Part shown: one piece after another, positions 28,300 through 37,860 of the stretch
Position numbering within the stretch: position 1 is the first letter of the stretch
Layout: the number at the start of each line of letters is the position of its first letter
Origin: Halobacterium sp. CBA1132
Lineage (GTDB): Archaea > Halobacteriota > Halobacteria > Halobacteriales > Halobacteriaceae
Assembly (NCBI RefSeq): GCF_001485535.1
Contig: NZ_BCMZ01000001.1
Location: forward strand, 1,116,001-1,180,000
DNA length: 64,000 nucleotides
Direction: 5' to 3'
Notes under the pieces: generated by a model
What the model was told of the DNA's origin: nothing
Seen by the model: only the letters and a program-made list of their open reading frames with translations
Databases searched by the model: none
Made by a program: the position numbers and the translations under genes

Positions 28300-28386
28300 G
28301 GGGCGTCGTACTCGCCACGGGGGTTTAAAATGGCGGAGTGCTCGCAGTCGCTGAGACTTATGCTCCCCCGGCGCCGAAATCGTGGT

Positions 28387-28863
28387 ATGACTCAGGCGGC
28401 GGCGACGCGCGAAGCGGTCGACGAACACCCGTTCCTGCGGCGAGCGCTCCGCGCGGGCGTCGTGAACCACGCGGCGGCCGCGCGCTTCCTCGACGTGGAC
28501 GGCGACGAGGACGCGGTCGCGGCGGCGATTCGGCGGTACAGCGAGGAGCTACCGGGATTCGAGACCGACTCGCGGGACGCGCGCGTCTCGATGCGGTCGG
28601 GGCTCGGCGCCAGCGACGCCGGCCTGCTGGTCGTCGCGGGCTGCGGCTTCGAACCCGGCGAGGGGGAGTTGACGGCGCTGCTCGCGACCGGGGACGTGGA
28701 CACGCGGACGCTCGCCGCGGCGCTCGAACGACTCCACGCCGCAGCTGTCGACCCGGTGGCCGCGGGCGTCGCCGAGGACACGCTCGCAGTGGTCGTCGAA
28801 CGGCGGGACGGTGCGGACGCCCTGCGCATCGTCGAGAACGCGCTCGCCGCCGTTCCCGCCTGA
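28387..28863 (+). CDS. Conserved haloarchaeal protein (DUF7523 type)
   Basis: 158 residues. The N-terminal 60 residues are helical (EHPFLRRALRAGVVNHAAAARFL), like a small HTH. The C-terminal part has an ACT-like alternation of strand and helix (GLLVVAGCGFEPGEGELTAL, DTLAVVVERRDGADALRIVE), suggesting a ligand-sensing domain; this is my reading, not an established fact. TATA-like ACTTATGC lies about 28 bases before the ATG. It precedes cysS by 56 bases. Confidence 0.8.
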   Translation: MTQAAATREAVDEHPFLRRALRAGVVNHAAAARFLDVDGDEDAVAAAIRRYSEELPGFETDSRDARVSMRSGLGASDAGLLVVAGCGFEPGEGELTALLATGDVDTRTLAAALERLHAAAVDPVAAGVAEDTLAVVVERRDGADALRIVENALAAVPA

Positions 28864-28919
28864 CTGGGTCGCCGTCGGTTCCGACGCTTTGAAACGCCGG
28901 CGCGCGTACGTTCGGCTGT

Positions 28920-30401
28920 ATGACTCTCTACGTGTCGAACACCCTCTCCGGCGAGCGGGAGGCGTTCGAGCCACACGACCCCGAGGACGTCCTCGTGTAC
29001 ACGTGCGGGCTCACCGTCTCCGACGACTCCCACCTCGGGCACGCTCGCCTATGGGTGCAGTCGGACGTGATGGCGCGGTGGCTCTCCCACGTCGGCTACG
29101 ACGTCCGCCACGTCCAGAACTTCACGGACGTCAACGAGAAAATCGTCGCACGCGCCGGCGAGGACGGCCTCGGTGACACCGAGGCTGCGGTCGCGCGCCA
29201 CTACATCGACTCCGTCATCGAGGACATGCGCGGCCTCAACCTCCAGCGAGCGGAAGTGTACCCGCGTGTCTCCGAGCACGTCCCCGAAATCATCGACCTC
29301 GTGGAGACGCTCGTCGAGGGGGGGTACGCCTACGAGGCCAACGGCTCCGTCTACTTCGACGTCACCGCCTTCGAGGACTACGGGAAGCTCTCCGGGCAGC
29401 GCGTCGAGGAGATGGAAGCCCAAGGCCCCGACTCCGAGCAGTCCGAGAAGCGCCACCCCTCGGACTTCGCGCTCTGGAAGGCGGGCGCAGTCGACCCGGC
29501 TGACGCCAACGAGCACCGCAGCGACGACCTACCGCCGCTTGAGGAACCCGCGGGTCAGACGTGGGAGTCGCCGTGGAGCGAGGGGCGGCCGGGCTGGCAC
29601 ATCGAGTGCTCGGCGATGAGCATGGCCCACCTCGACGACAACATCGACATCCACGTTGGCGGACAGGACCTCGTCTTCCCCCACCACGAGAACGAGGTCG
29701 CACAGAGCGAGGCCGCGGCGGGCGGCCAGTTCGCCAAGTACTGGATGCACGTCCGCCTGCTGGAGACCGGCGGCGAGAAGATGTCCTCCAGTCTCGGGAA
29801 CTTCTTCACGACGAAGAACGCCATCGAGGCGTTCGGCCCGAACGTCGTGCGGATGTTCCTCGTGTCGACGTCGTACACGCAGCGACAGACGTACTCCGAG
29901 GAGACCATCCAAGAGGCCCAGCAGCGCTGGGAGCGCCTCGAACGCGCCTACGAACGCGCGACCGAGGCGGCGGACAGCCCGGACGCGTACGCGAAAGTCG
30001 AAGACGACGACCTCCGGGCGGCCGTCGCGGACGCCCGCGAGGACTTCGAGGCCGCGATGAACGACGACTTCAACACGCGCGCAGCGGTGAGCGCGCTGCT
30101 GGAACTCGCGTCCGCGGTCCACCGCTACGTCGACGAGGCCGAACGCTACGACTACCGCGCGCTCGTCGACGCCATCGAGACCTTCGAAGAACTGGGCGGC
30201 GGCGTGCTCGGCTTCCAGTTCGGGAGCGTCGACGGCGGCGACGTCGAAGTCGCCGGCGACCTCGTCGAACTCGTCTTGGACATCCGAGAGGAAGCCCGCG
30301 AGGACGGCGACTACGAGCGCGCCGACGAACTCCGCGACCGCCTCGAATCGCTGGGTGTCACCGTCGAAGACACCGACGACGGCGCGACCTACCGGCTCTG
30401 A
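28920..30401 (+). CDS. cysS: Cysteinyl-tRNA synthetase
   Basis: Charges tRNA-Cys. 493 residues, class I. HIGH-type motif SHLGHARLW is near residue 38, zinc and substrate residues appear in YTCGLTVSD and HIECSAMSM, and the KMSKS-type loop is EKMSSSLGN near residue 285. The C-terminal domain is acidic and ends with ELRDRLESLGVTVEDT. GCTTTGAAAC about 30 bases before the ATG is the likely promoter element. Confidence 0.97.
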   Translation: MTLYVSNTLSGEREAFEPHDPEDVLVYTCGLTVSDDSHLGHARLWVQSDVMARWLSHVGYDVRHVQNFTDVNEKIVARAGEDGLGDTEAAVARHYIDSVIEDMRGLNLQRAEVYPRVSEHVPEIIDLVETLVEGGYAYEANGSVYFDVTAFEDYGKLSGQRVEEMEAQGPDSEQSEKRHPSDFALWKAGAVDPADANEHRSDDLPPLEEPAGQTWESPWSEGRPGWHIECSAMSMAHLDDNIDIHVGGQDLVFPHHENEVAQSEAAAGGQFAKYWMHVRLLETGGEKMSSSLGNFFTTKNAIEAFGPNVVRMFLVSTSYTQRQTYSEETIQEAQQRWERLERAYERATEAADSPDAYAKVEDDDLRAAVADAREDFEAAMNDDFNTRAAVSALLELASAVHRYVDEAERYDYRALVDAIETFEELGGGVLGFQFGSVDGGDVEVAGDLVELVLDIREEAREDGDYERADELRDRLESLGVTVEDTDDGATYRL

Positions 30402-30477
30402 CACCGCACCGGAACAACTTTGAATAGCTGACACGAGAGCCACCAAGCTTATCCTCGGCGACCGGCTCCTCACACCT

Positions 30478-31110
30478 ATGCAACGACGAACGGCGGTCGC
30501 CGTAGCGCTGGCCGCACTCATCGCGACCAGCGGCTGTCTCGGTATCCTCGGCGGGGACGGACTGTCCTTCTCCGCATCCCAAGCCACGGTCTCCGAGGAC
30601 GCGCTCCAAGAGACCGGCTACGAGGAAGCGAGCGTGAACGAATCGGTAATTACGCGCGAGTTCTCCGCGGCCGGCCAGTCGCGGAACGTCACCGTCACCA
30701 ACTGGGTGGCGATGTACGAGCGCACCGTCGACGTACCCGTTCTCGGCGAGCAGCGAGCCGCCGTCTTCGGCGCGTTCTCCAGCCCCGAAGTGAGCGTCGT
30801 CGGGCAGTCGTTCAACCCAATCGACGACTACTCTGAGAAGGACCTCGCCCAACTCGCCCAACAGCAGTACGACGGCCTCTCTGTCGGACAGACCGCGAGC
30901 ACCCGCGACGTGACCGTGCTCAACAAGTCCACGACGGTCACGAAGTTCGAGGGAACCGCAGATATTAGCGGGCAGTCCGTGGACGTCTTCATCCACGTCA
31001 CGAAGGTCAAACACGACGGCGACTACGTCGTTGCGGTCGCTATCTACCCGCAGGACCTCGACGGCGAGCAGGAAAACGTCGACGAGCTGCTGGCCGGCCT
31101 CGAACACTGA
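30478..31110 (+). CDS. Secreted lipoprotein, DUF6517 family
   Basis: 210 residues. Signal peptide with lipobox ATSGCLG (Cys near residue 20). The mature part is a single beta-rich domain (RNVTVTNWVAMYERTV, AAVFGAFSSPEVSVVGQSFNP, SVDVFIHVTKVKHDGDYVV) as in the haloarchaeal DUF6517 lipoproteins. Function unknown. GCTTATCC about 28 bases upstream is the TATA box. A relatively A+T-rich spacer (31111-31326) follows with no gene visible. Confidence 0.88.
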   Translation: MQRRTAVAVALAALIATSGCLGILGGDGLSFSASQATVSEDALQETGYEEASVNESVITREFSAAGQSRNVTVTNWVAMYERTVDVPVLGEQRAAVFGAFSSPEVSVVGQSFNPIDDYSEKDLAQLAQQQYDGLSVGQTASTRDVTVLNKSTTVTKFEGTADISGQSVDVFIHVTKVKHDGDYVVAVAIYPQDLDGEQENVDELLAGLEH

Positions 31111-31326
31111 CGCAGTTCGCTTCGCCCCCGCAGACGCGCCCGAAGTAGGACGCGCGTCCACTCATCGCACTCCACCTTCTCGAAAACCAGACGTTGTGAT
31201 TATTCTATTGCGCTTTAGCAGTTGGGTGTTTGATTCTGGTCGTTTTGGAGTGAAATACTAGCAATAACGATGCCCTAAATCAGTATTATGGTCACACTTA
31301 CCACTGGTTGTGTGATACCGATACGC

Positions 31327-31473
31327 ATGGTCCGAATGGATTCGTACACGCCCCCGTCGACGAGCCGCTACGAGTGCACCGGCTGTCTGAGCCGCTTCGA
31401 GCGCGACTCCCACATCGTGGCGTGCCCGGAGTGTGGCGAGCCAGTACGGAACGTAACAGTTCCCCGAGAGTAG
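31327..31473 (+). CDS. Small rubrerythrin-like zinc-ribbon protein
   Basis: 48 residues with two Cys pairs: ECTGCLSRF and VACPECGEPV, a one-domain zinc ribbon like the tail of rubrerythrin. The frame is open further upstream to 31288 (GCVIPIR), and a start at 31336 (MDSYTPP) is also possible. Haloarchaea encode many such short proteins; they likely bind Zn or act as interaction modules. Role unknown. Confidence 0.75.
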   Translation: MVRMDSYTPPSTSRYECTGCLSRFERDSHIVACPECGEPVRNVTVPRE

Positions 31474-31551
31474 CGCCAGTCCGGCCAATTTCGCGCGCGG
31501 CGAGTCAGACCGGCGAGTGGGTTTTTATACCTAGTCTGTGATTCGTCGTAC

Positions 31552-33054
31552 ATGTCAACTCCAGACAGCGGGGACGGAGTACTGGGCTTCTACGAACGAC
31601 AGATCGGACGAGCCCAGACCGCCGACGAGGTGTACGGCTACCTCGTGTTCGTCGCTGGGCTGGTGCTCGGAATCGTCGGCATCCTGCTGTTCTTACCCAG
31701 CGAGTCCGCCAGCTCGCTGCGCGAGTACAGCGTCGCCGTCGGCGCCGCCGGGTTCGCGCTGCTCATCGCCGGCTCTGTCATCCGGCTCCCGCTCCAGCGA
31801 GCCGCGACGATAGCCGTCTACCTCGGCGCGCTGCTGTGCGCCGCCGCCATCGCGTGGTTCTTCGTCGTGTTCCCCGGCGAGTGGCAGGTCGCGACCGGTC
31901 ACCAGGGCGTCATCGCGCTCTACGTCGTCGGCATCGCAATCATCGGTGCCGGCGGCGTGCTCGTTCCGCTGCTCACGACGACGCGAACAACCGAAGCGAC
32001 GGCGGCCGCACGCGCCGAAACCGCGGAGCGCGACCAGCGCATCGAGGACGTCGAGAGCGAACTCGAAGCCGCCGAGCGCGCCCGCGACGAACTCGACGGC
32101 GAAATCGAGTCCCTCCGCACGAGCCAAGCGCAGTTCGAACTGTACGAGGACAAGGCCGGCGAGTTCCGGTGGCGGCTCCGCCACCGCAACGGCAACGTCG
32201 TCGCGGACAGCGGGCAGGGCTACACGCAGAAGCACAACGCCCAGAAGGGCATGCAGAGCGTGCGCCGGAACGCGCTCGGTGCGGGCACGATTCACGCGGT
32301 TTCGGAACCCGTTGAGGACGAAACCAAACTCGACGACCTGCCGATGCTCCCGGACGCCGCCGAGGAGAGCCAAGCGACCATCGAAGTGTACGAGGACAAC
32401 GGCGGCGAATACCGCTGGCGACTCGTCCACGACAACGGGAACATCATCGCGGACAGCGGCGAGGGCTACACGCGCCGCCGCGACGCCGAGCGCGCCGTCG
32501 AGGGCGTGCGGCGAAACGCCGGCCCCGCGTCGTACCTCACGTTCGACCCGACGTCGTTCGAAATCTACCGCGACGTCGCCGGCGAGTGGCGATGGCGGCT
32601 CGTCCACAAGAACGGAAACATCCTCGCGGACAGCGGTGAGGGTTACTCCCGCCGCCGCGACGCCCGTCGCGCGGTCGACCGCCTGCAGGACCGCGTCGCC
32701 GACGCCGACTTCGACGTCTACGAGGACGCGGACGGCGACTACCGCTGGCGGCTCCGCGCGGAGAACGGCAACGTCGTCGCCGACAGCGGCGAGGGCTACA
32801 CGCGGCGCGGCGAAGCCGAGGACGCCGTCGAGCGCGTCCGCAACTACGCGCCGGACGCCGACGCGCTGGACGTCGGGTTCGCGGCGTTCGAAGTGTACGA
32901 GGACAACGGCGGCGAGTGGCGGTGGCGGCTCCGCCACCGCAACGGGAACATCATCGCCGACGGCGGCGAGGGCTACAGTTCCCGGACGAAGACCCACGAC
33001 GCCATCGAGAGCGTGAAGCGCGACGCGCCCGGCGCGGACGTCGAAACCAAGTAA
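31552..33054 (+). CDS. Membrane protein with coiled coil and five DUF1508 (YegP) repeats
   Basis: 500 residues. Four hydrophobic segments (about 30-50, 60-80, 85-105, 118-140), a coiled coil (145-195, with ERDQRIEDVESELEAAERA), then five repeats of about 47 residues starting near 196, 281, 343, 396 and 450. Each has the pattern xYED..GE(W/Y/F)RWRL.(H)(R/K)NGN(V/I)(V/I)ADSGEGY. DUF1508 domains are usually one or two per protein (YegP, HVO_2922). TTTTTATAC at 31522-31530 lies about 27 bases before the ATG, the strongest TATA box in the window. Function unknown. Confidence 0.92.
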   Translation: MSTPDSGDGVLGFYERQIGRAQTADEVYGYLVFVAGLVLGIVGILLFLPSESASSLREYSVAVGAAGFALLIAGSVIRLPLQRAATIAVYLGALLCAAAIAWFFVVFPGEWQVATGHQGVIALYVVGIAIIGAGGVLVPLLTTTRTTEATAAARAETAERDQRIEDVESELEAAERARDELDGEIESLRTSQAQFELYEDKAGEFRWRLRHRNGNVVADSGQGYTQKHNAQKGMQSVRRNALGAGTIHAVSEPVEDETKLDDLPMLPDAAEESQATIEVYEDNGGEYRWRLVHDNGNIIADSGEGYTRRRDAERAVEGVRRNAGPASYLTFDPTSFEIYRDVAGEWRWRLVHKNGNILADSGEGYSRRRDARRAVDRLQDRVADADFDVYEDADGDYRWRLRAENGNVVADSGEGYTRRGEAEDAVERVRNYAPDADALDVGFAAFEVYEDNGGEWRWRLRHRNGNIIADGGEGYSSRTKTHDAIESVKRDAPGADVETK

Positions 33055-33121
33055 GCCGACCTACTTCTTTTGCGAACGTGTTCGCCCGAGACGTTTGGGT
33101 CTCGCCGTGCGAACTACGGAC

Positions 33122-33442
33122 GTGACCGACGACACGCCAGCCGTCGAACTCGCGGACGTCGACGCACTGACCGAGGCGCCCCACGCAGAGGTGTTCGAAA
33201 CGCGGACTCCCCGAACCGTACGACTCGCACTCGACGAGGGCGAGTCCGTCCCCGCCCACCAACACCCCGACTCGATGGTCGTCCTCTACGTTCGCTCGGG
33301 CGCGCTCGAACTCGCGCTCGGTGACGACATCTACGACCTCGAACCCGGGGACGCCGTCCGGTTCGACGGCGCACAGGACGTTTCCCCGCGAGCCGTCGAG
33401 ACGGCCGAGGCGCTGGCCGTCTTCGCGCCGAAAACCGACTAG
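33122..33442 (+). CDS. Cupin-domain protein
   Basis: 106 residues from GTG 33122 (an in-frame GTG at 33107 is also possible). Small single-barrel cupin: GESVPAHQHPDSMVVLYVRSG holds the metal-binding His pair and Glu-like position, and DIYDLEPGDAVRFDG is the second motif. No catalytic identity can be read. Its TAG stop overlaps the TAG stop of the convergent permease gene in a shared CTAG. Confidence 0.87.
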   Translation: MTDDTPAVELADVDALTEAPHAEVFETRTPRTVRLALDEGESVPAHQHPDSMVVLYVRSGALELALGDDIYDLEPGDAVRFDGAQDVSPRAVETAEALAVFAPKTD

Positions 33443-34674
33443 CCGAGCGCCAGTGGCACGAGCAAGACGGCCATCAGGTGGACGCGGCGCGCGCCGAACT
33501 GCGGCGGAATCAGGCCGACGAGCGTCGCCACGCCGAGCAGTGCGACGCCGACCCAGCCCGCTAACACCCACGCGAGCACGACCAGTAGCGCGCAGACGCC
33601 AGCAGTGAGTCGCCGGTGGTTCAGCCGGCGCACGAGACGAAAGTAGCGGTCGCCCAACACGGGCACGAGGACGGCGCCGGCGCACGCCGCGAGCGCGACG
33701 CTGGCAAGCAACAGCGGGAGCGTCCGCGGGAGCGACGCGCGCTCGAACGCGACGAGCACGCCGGTGTGGGGAGCACCGAGCGCGAACAACGCGTACAGCG
33801 CAAAGACGGTATTTGCCGTGTTGACGCCGGAGAGCGCCGCGACGAACGCCCGGTCGCCCTCGGCGCGCGCCGCCTCGACAGCGAACACTGCGGCGATGGC
33901 GCCGGAGACGCCGGGGACGTACGCGACTGCGGCGCCCGCGAGACTGCCCGCCAGTCCCGGGCCAGCAACAGAACGCGGACCGTCCGCAACAGCCGGGTCG
34001 TCCTGTTCGGGGACGCCGACCCCGCGGTAGGCTTCGATGAGGACGGGTGCGCCGAACAGGCCGGCGAACAGCGGCGCGAGTACGCCACCCGTCGGCAGCA
34101 CGCCGTCCACCTGCATCGGGAGCGCGATGACGCCGAGCGCGCCGCTCGCGGCGACTGCGAGACACGCTCCGAACCGGGCGCGTCGCGTCGGTTCGCGGGC
34201 GAGCAGGACGATTATGAGCGCGGTGACGACGACGGCGAGGTGTTCGTAGACGAGCGGCGCGACGACGGTGGCGGCGAGGGTGACGGGGACGCCGAGGACG
34301 AACGCGACTGCGACTGCGACGCCACTGCCGAGCGCGGAGACGCGTAGCGCCTCCCGGCCGCGCCCGCCCATCACGAGGCGGTGGCCGGGGAGCGCGCTCA
34401 CCGCCATCGCGGGGTCCGGCACTCCGAGCGCCAGCGTCGGCACCACGTCGAGAAATGAGTGGGTCACGCCCGCCGCGAGCATCGCCGCGCCGACGAGCTG
34501 TGGCGGCCCCGGAACGGATGGCGCCGCGGCAGCCAAAAGCAGTGCGAGGGTGTTGACGTGTAGTCCGGGGACGAGTCCTGAACACGTCCCCAGCAGGACG
34601 CCCGCGGTGACCGCGGCCAGCGCCGCCGCTGACGCATTGGGAGAGACGAGTACGCGCACGCCGGCGACGTCCAT
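33439..34674 (-). CDS. TctA/DUF112-type permease, archaeal short form
   Basis: 411 residues, about ten to eleven hydrophobic segments. The N-terminal GTCSGLVPGLHVNTLALLL and the mid-chain VAYVPGVSGAIAAVFAVEAA are the paired Gly-Pro motifs of the TctA family, in which they line the substrate site. Bacterial TctA works with a binding protein (TctC) and a small subunit (TctB); neither is encoded nearby, as usual for archaeal members. Substrate unknown. Confidence 0.85.
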   Translation of the reverse strand: MDVAGVRVLVSPNASAAALAAVTAGVLLGTCSGLVPGLHVNTLALLLAAAAPSVPGPPQLVGAAMLAAGVTHSFLDVVPTLALGVPDPAMAVSALPGHRLVMGGRGREALRVSALGSGVAVAVAFVLGVPVTLAATVVAPLVYEHLAVVVTALIIVLLAREPTRRARFGACLAVAASGALGVIALPMQVDGVLPTGGVLAPLFAGLFGAPVLIEAYRGVGVPEQDDPAVADGPRSVAGPGLAGSLAGAAVAYVPGVSGAIAAVFAVEAARAEGDRAFVAALSGVNTANTVFALYALFALGAPHTGVLVAFERASLPRTLPLLLASVALAACAGAVLVPVLGDRYFRLVRRLNHRRLTAGVCALLVVLAWVLAGWVGVALLGVATLVGLIPPQFGARRVHLMAVLLVPLALG

Positions 34675-34778
34675 CGCGGTGAGTTGGTCGTGCTCTCGTA
34701 CTTCAAGCTACGGGCGAGCGGTGAGCCGTCGGCTGGTCGGCGTCGCGTCGAAAGAAAACGGGCAGTCGTGGAACCGGA

Positions 34779-35117
34779 TTACCCGAAGAGGTCGCCGAGA
34801 CCTTCGCCGCTGGCCTCTTCGTCCTCGTCGTCGCCGGCTTCCTCTTCTTCCTCGGCCTCGGCCGCTTCCTCGGCCTCGTCCTCGGACTCCTCGGCTTCCT
34901 CGTCACCGCTGGAGGCGCCCGCGGCGGGCGCAGCAGGAGCGGCAGCCGCTTCGGCGACGGCTTCCTCGATGTCGACGTCTTCGAGGGCCGCGACGAGCGC
35001 CTTGACGCGGGATTCCTCGACGTCGACGCCGGCGGCCTCGAGGACGCCGGTGATGTTGTCTTCGTTGATCTCTTCGCCAGATTCGTTCAGGATGAGTGCT
35101 GCGTAAACGTACTCCAT
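34779..35117 (-). CDS. rpl12: Ribosomal protein P1 (archaeal L12)
   Basis: Stalk protein recruiting elongation factors. 112 residues: N-terminal helical dimer domain ([14 protein letters not shown]), Ala-rich hinge ([14 protein letters not shown]), long Glu/Asp run and the terminal GLGDLFG that contacts factors. It starts 2 bases after rpl10 and is the last gene of the rpl1-rpl10-rpl12 operon. Confidence 0.98.
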   Translation of the reverse strand: MEYVYAALILNESGEEINEDNITGVLEAAGVDVEESRVKALVAALEDVDIEEAVAEAAAAPAAPAAGASSGDEEAEESEDEAEEAAEAEEEEEAGDDEDEEASGEGLGDLFG

Positions 35118-35119
35118 TG

Positions 35120-36166
35120 TTAACCAAACATCTCCCCGAGGCCTTCGGCGCCGTCGCCTCCGTCTTCGTCGTCGTCGGAGTCGTCGGCGTCTGCCTCGGA
35201 TTCAGGTTCTTGTTCGTCGCTCTGTTCGTCCTCGCTGTCCTCGTCCGGCTCCGCCGCCGCTGCGGCGGGCGCCTCGACGTCGCGGAGCTCCTCGGGGAGC
35301 GCGTCCTCGTCGTCGATCTGGGCGGCGAGCGCACGAACCTGTGCGTCCGCTTTGCTGACGAGGTCGTCCGCGAGGTCCGGGCTCTCGATGGACGCCTGCA
35401 GGCCGAGGCTCTTGGCCTCGCCCTGTGCCTTCCGGATGAGCGTCGGCGCGGTCTGGGTCGTCGGGTACTCCGCGTTCACGGAGAGGTTCCGTGCGGACGC
35501 GGCCGCGGACTGGATGTCCGCGCGGTACTCCTCGACGTCGATTTCGAGTTCGTCCGGGGTGAACAGGACGCCCTCGGAGTAGACGCCGCGGAGGTCCAGG
35601 CCGACTTCCTTCGGCTCGATGCCGAGCTCGGTCAGGACGTTCGCGACGTCCGTGGAGACCGTGTCGCCTTCCTCGACGACGACGGAGTCCTCCATGACCT
35701 TGATGGAGCCTTCCTGGATGCGCGCGTTCGCACCAATCTGCTGAAGTTCGCCGACGAACGGACCCGGGTCGATGCCGGTGTCGCCCTCGGGAACGACGAT
35801 GTCGTTGGGCGCGACCTCGCCCGCGTTGATGGGCGCGGGCGTCTTCGACTCTTCGAGCTGCTGGAACAGCCCGAACGGGTTGTCGTTCGTCGCGACGAGG
35901 CCGACCTCACCGGAGATGTACTGGGTGAGGTCTTCGAGGCCGTCGTCGACCTCTTCGAGCGCGCGAACGAGGAGCGTGTTCCGGCTCATGCGGAGCGCGG
36001 CGCTGCCGTGCAGGCCGCGGCGCATGTCCTGGAGCTGCTTGCTCGGGATGCCGGTGACACTCACGACGCCGACGCTGTCGTAGGTCTCCAGCAGGTCGAC
36101 GAGCTCGTCGACTTCCTGGCGCTTCCACTCGGGGATAGTGTCAGTCGTGCGTTCTTCAGCGGACAT
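35120..36166 (-). CDS. rpl10: Ribosomal protein P0 (L10)
   Basis: Stalk base protein carrying P1/L12 dimers. 348 residues: an L10 domain ([36 protein letters not shown]), the archaeal insertion domain, helical spine for P1 binding, then an acidic hinge and the tail EGLGEMFG that mirrors the L12 end. The gene directly abuts rpl1 (no bases between) and precedes rpl12 by 2 bases. Confidence 0.98.
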   Translation of the reverse strand: MSAEERTTDTIPEWKRQEVDELVDLLETYDSVGVVSVTGIPSKQLQDMRRGLHGSAALRMSRNTLLVRALEEVDDGLEDLTQYISGEVGLVATNDNPFGLFQQLEESKTPAPINAGEVAPNDIVVPEGDTGIDPGPFVGELQQIGANARIQEGSIKVMEDSVVVEEGDTVSTDVANVLTELGIEPKEVGLDLRGVYSEGVLFTPDELEIDVEEYRADIQSAAASARNLSVNAEYPTTQTAPTLIRKAQGEAKSLGLQASIESPDLADDLVSKADAQVRALAAQIDDEDALPEELRDVEAPAAAAAEPDEDSEDEQSDEQEPESEADADDSDDDEDGGDGAEGLGEMFG

Positions 36167-36805
36167 CTAAGCCACCTCCACGGCGGGCCCCATCGTCGTC
36201 TTCACGTAGACGGCGTCGATGTTGAGCGGGCCCTTTTCGAGGTCCGCGTGCAGGCGGCGCAGAATGACGTCGATGTTGTCCGCGATGTTCTCGGCGGACA
36301 TGTCCTCCGCGCCGACGCGCGTGTGGAACGTGCGCCGGTCGCGGCTGCGAAGCTGCACGGTGTTTTTCATTCGGTCGACTGTCTCGACGACGTCGTCGTC
36401 GGGCTGGAGCGGCGTCGGCATCTTGCCGCGCGGACCGAGCACTTGACCGAGCGCACCCGCGATGTCTTGCATCATGGATGCTTCGGCCACGAAGAAGTCC
36501 GTCGCGTCAGCGAGGTCCTTCGCGGCGTCGGTGTCGTCGGCGAGGTCGGCGACTTCGTCGCCACCGTAGACCTCGTCCGCGACTTCCTCGGCTCGAACTG
36601 CGGTCTCGCCTTCTGCGAAGACCACAATCTGTGTCTCCTGTCCGGTGCCCGACGGCAGTACGACGCCCTCGTCGACACGATTCGACGGGTCGTTGAGGTC
36701 GAGGTCGCGCAGGTTGATCGCGAGGTCCACCGTCTCACGGAAATTCCGCTCTGGGGCCTCCTCGAGTGCGCGAGCTACGGCCTCTTCAATATCGTTGTCT
36801 GCCAT
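36167..36805 (-). CDS. rpl1: Ribosomal protein L1
   Basis: Binds the L1 stalk of 23S rRNA and, in archaea studied, its own mRNA as a repressor. 212 residues with the usual two-domain pattern ([18 protein letters not shown] at the start, [17 protein letters not shown] in the middle, [21 protein letters not shown] at the end). A strong Shine-Dalgarno GGAGGT (36811-36816, coding strand minus) lies 5 bases before the ATG, which is rare in this window, and the leader holds an L1-site-like fold. Confidence 0.98.
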   Translation of the reverse strand: MADNDIEEAVARALEEAPERNFRETVDLAINLRDLDLNDPSNRVDEGVVLPSGTGQETQIVVFAEGETAVRAEEVADEVYGGDEVADLADDTDAAKDLADATDFFVAEASMMQDIAGALGQVLGPRGKMPTPLQPDDDVVETVDRMKNTVQLRSRDRRTFHTRVGAEDMSAENIADNIDVILRRLHADLEKGPLNIDAVYVKTTMGPAVEVA

Positions 36806-36912
36806 CTTTCACCTCCGTAGTGCATTGACCCTGTGAAGGTCGGATCTCCTACGGGTCAGTGAAACAGGCGAAGCCTGTCTCGCTTCGAGAGAGGGGCATC
36901 GCGCCCTTAAAA
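36806..36912 (-). promoter_or_regulatory. Leader of the rpl1-rpl10-rpl12 mRNA with L1-type binding fold
   Basis: On the minus strand a TTTTAAG TATA element (about 36905-36911) is followed by a leader of about 75 bases. It can form two GAA/TTC-type hairpins (36864-36878 and 36878-36890). Then TGACCC and GGGTCA (outer stem, 36853-36858 and 36826-36831) enclose a 21-base irregular loop with GTAGGAG and GACC, close to the L1 site of 23S rRNA. A leader site of this kind was described for Halobacterium. Translation control by L1 is inferred. Confidence 0.7.
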
Positions 36913-37035
36913 CCGTCGAACCACCCCGAGTAGCCGCGTGAACTGTCCACACGGCCGTTTCGGGCGACCGAGAGCCAGCCAGCACCCCCCGGAGCGACAC
37001 CGTAATGCGCCCGCGCCCCGAGACGAGACCCACGA

Positions 37036-37836
37036 ATGGCGCCACCGAGCGAGGACACCGACAACGGGACAGCGCCCAACGACTGGGACAGCGACGCGTA
37101 CGACGGCAGCCACTCGTTCGTCTTCGAGTACGGCGAGGGTGTCGTCGGCCTCCTCGACCCGCAGCCGAGCGACCGCGTCCTCGACCTCGGCTGCGGCACC
37201 GGCCACCTGACCGCGGCCATCGCGGACACAGGCGCGCGCGTCGTCGGCGTGGACCGCGCGGCGACGATGCTCGCGGACGCGCGAACGAACTACCCGAGCC
37301 TGGCGTTCGTCCGCGGGGACGCCCGCGAACTTCCATTCGCGGCGCCGTTCGACGCCGTGTTCTCGAACGCCGCGCTCCACTGGATTCCCGGCGACGACCA
37401 CGGCGACGTGCTGGATTCAGTTTCCGGTGCGCTCCGCCCCGGCGGTCGGTTTGTCGCCGAACTCGGCGGCGCGGGCAACGTCTCGGCCATCGTGGACGCG
37501 GTCAGCCGAGAACTCGAATCTCGCGGGCGCGAGGTCGAGAACCCGTGGTACTTCCCGACCGTCGGCGAGTACGCCAGCCGACTGGAAGCCCGCGGCTTCG
37601 AAGTCAGGTACGCCGCGCACTTCGACCGGCCGACCGAGCTGGACGGCGGCGACGACGGCCTCGTCGAGTGGCTGGGGATGTTCGGGGACAGCCTGCTCGC
37701 GGATGTCCCCGAAGGAGAACACGACGACGTTCTCGCCGCCGTTGCCGATGACCTCCGAGATGAGTTGTACGAGGACGGTACGTGGACCGCTGACTACCGG
37801 CGGCTCCGCTTCGAGGCAGTCAGAACGGACGCGTAA
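37036..37836 (+). CDS. Class I SAM-dependent methyltransferase
   Basis: 266 residues. SAM site VLDLGCGTGHLTAAI near residue 50, VVGVDRAATML (acidic ribose ligand), RGDARELPF and FSNAALHWI motif IV, then LRPGGRFVAELGG. The pattern resembles trans-aconitate and UbiE-type small-molecule methyltransferases (ALHWIPGDDH). Substrate unknown. It faces rpl11 and is divergent from the rpl1 operon. Confidence 0.9.
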   Translation: MAPPSEDTDNGTAPNDWDSDAYDGSHSFVFEYGEGVVGLLDPQPSDRVLDLGCGTGHLTAAIADTGARVVGVDRAATMLADARTNYPSLAFVRGDARELPFAAPFDAVFSNAALHWIPGDDHGDVLDSVSGALRPGGRFVAELGGAGNVSAIVDAVSRELESRGREVENPWYFPTVGEYASRLEARGFEVRYAAHFDRPTELDGGDDGLVEWLGMFGDSLLADVPEGEHDDVLAAVADDLRDELYEDGTWTADYRRLRFEAVRTDA

Positions 37837-37860
37837 CGGGAATCGAGAGGAGAGTCGAAC

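Noticed and set aside
31258-31488. Small minus-strand frame opposite the zinc-ribbon gene
   Set aside because: No motif; the plus-strand frame has a clear double CxxC ribbon.
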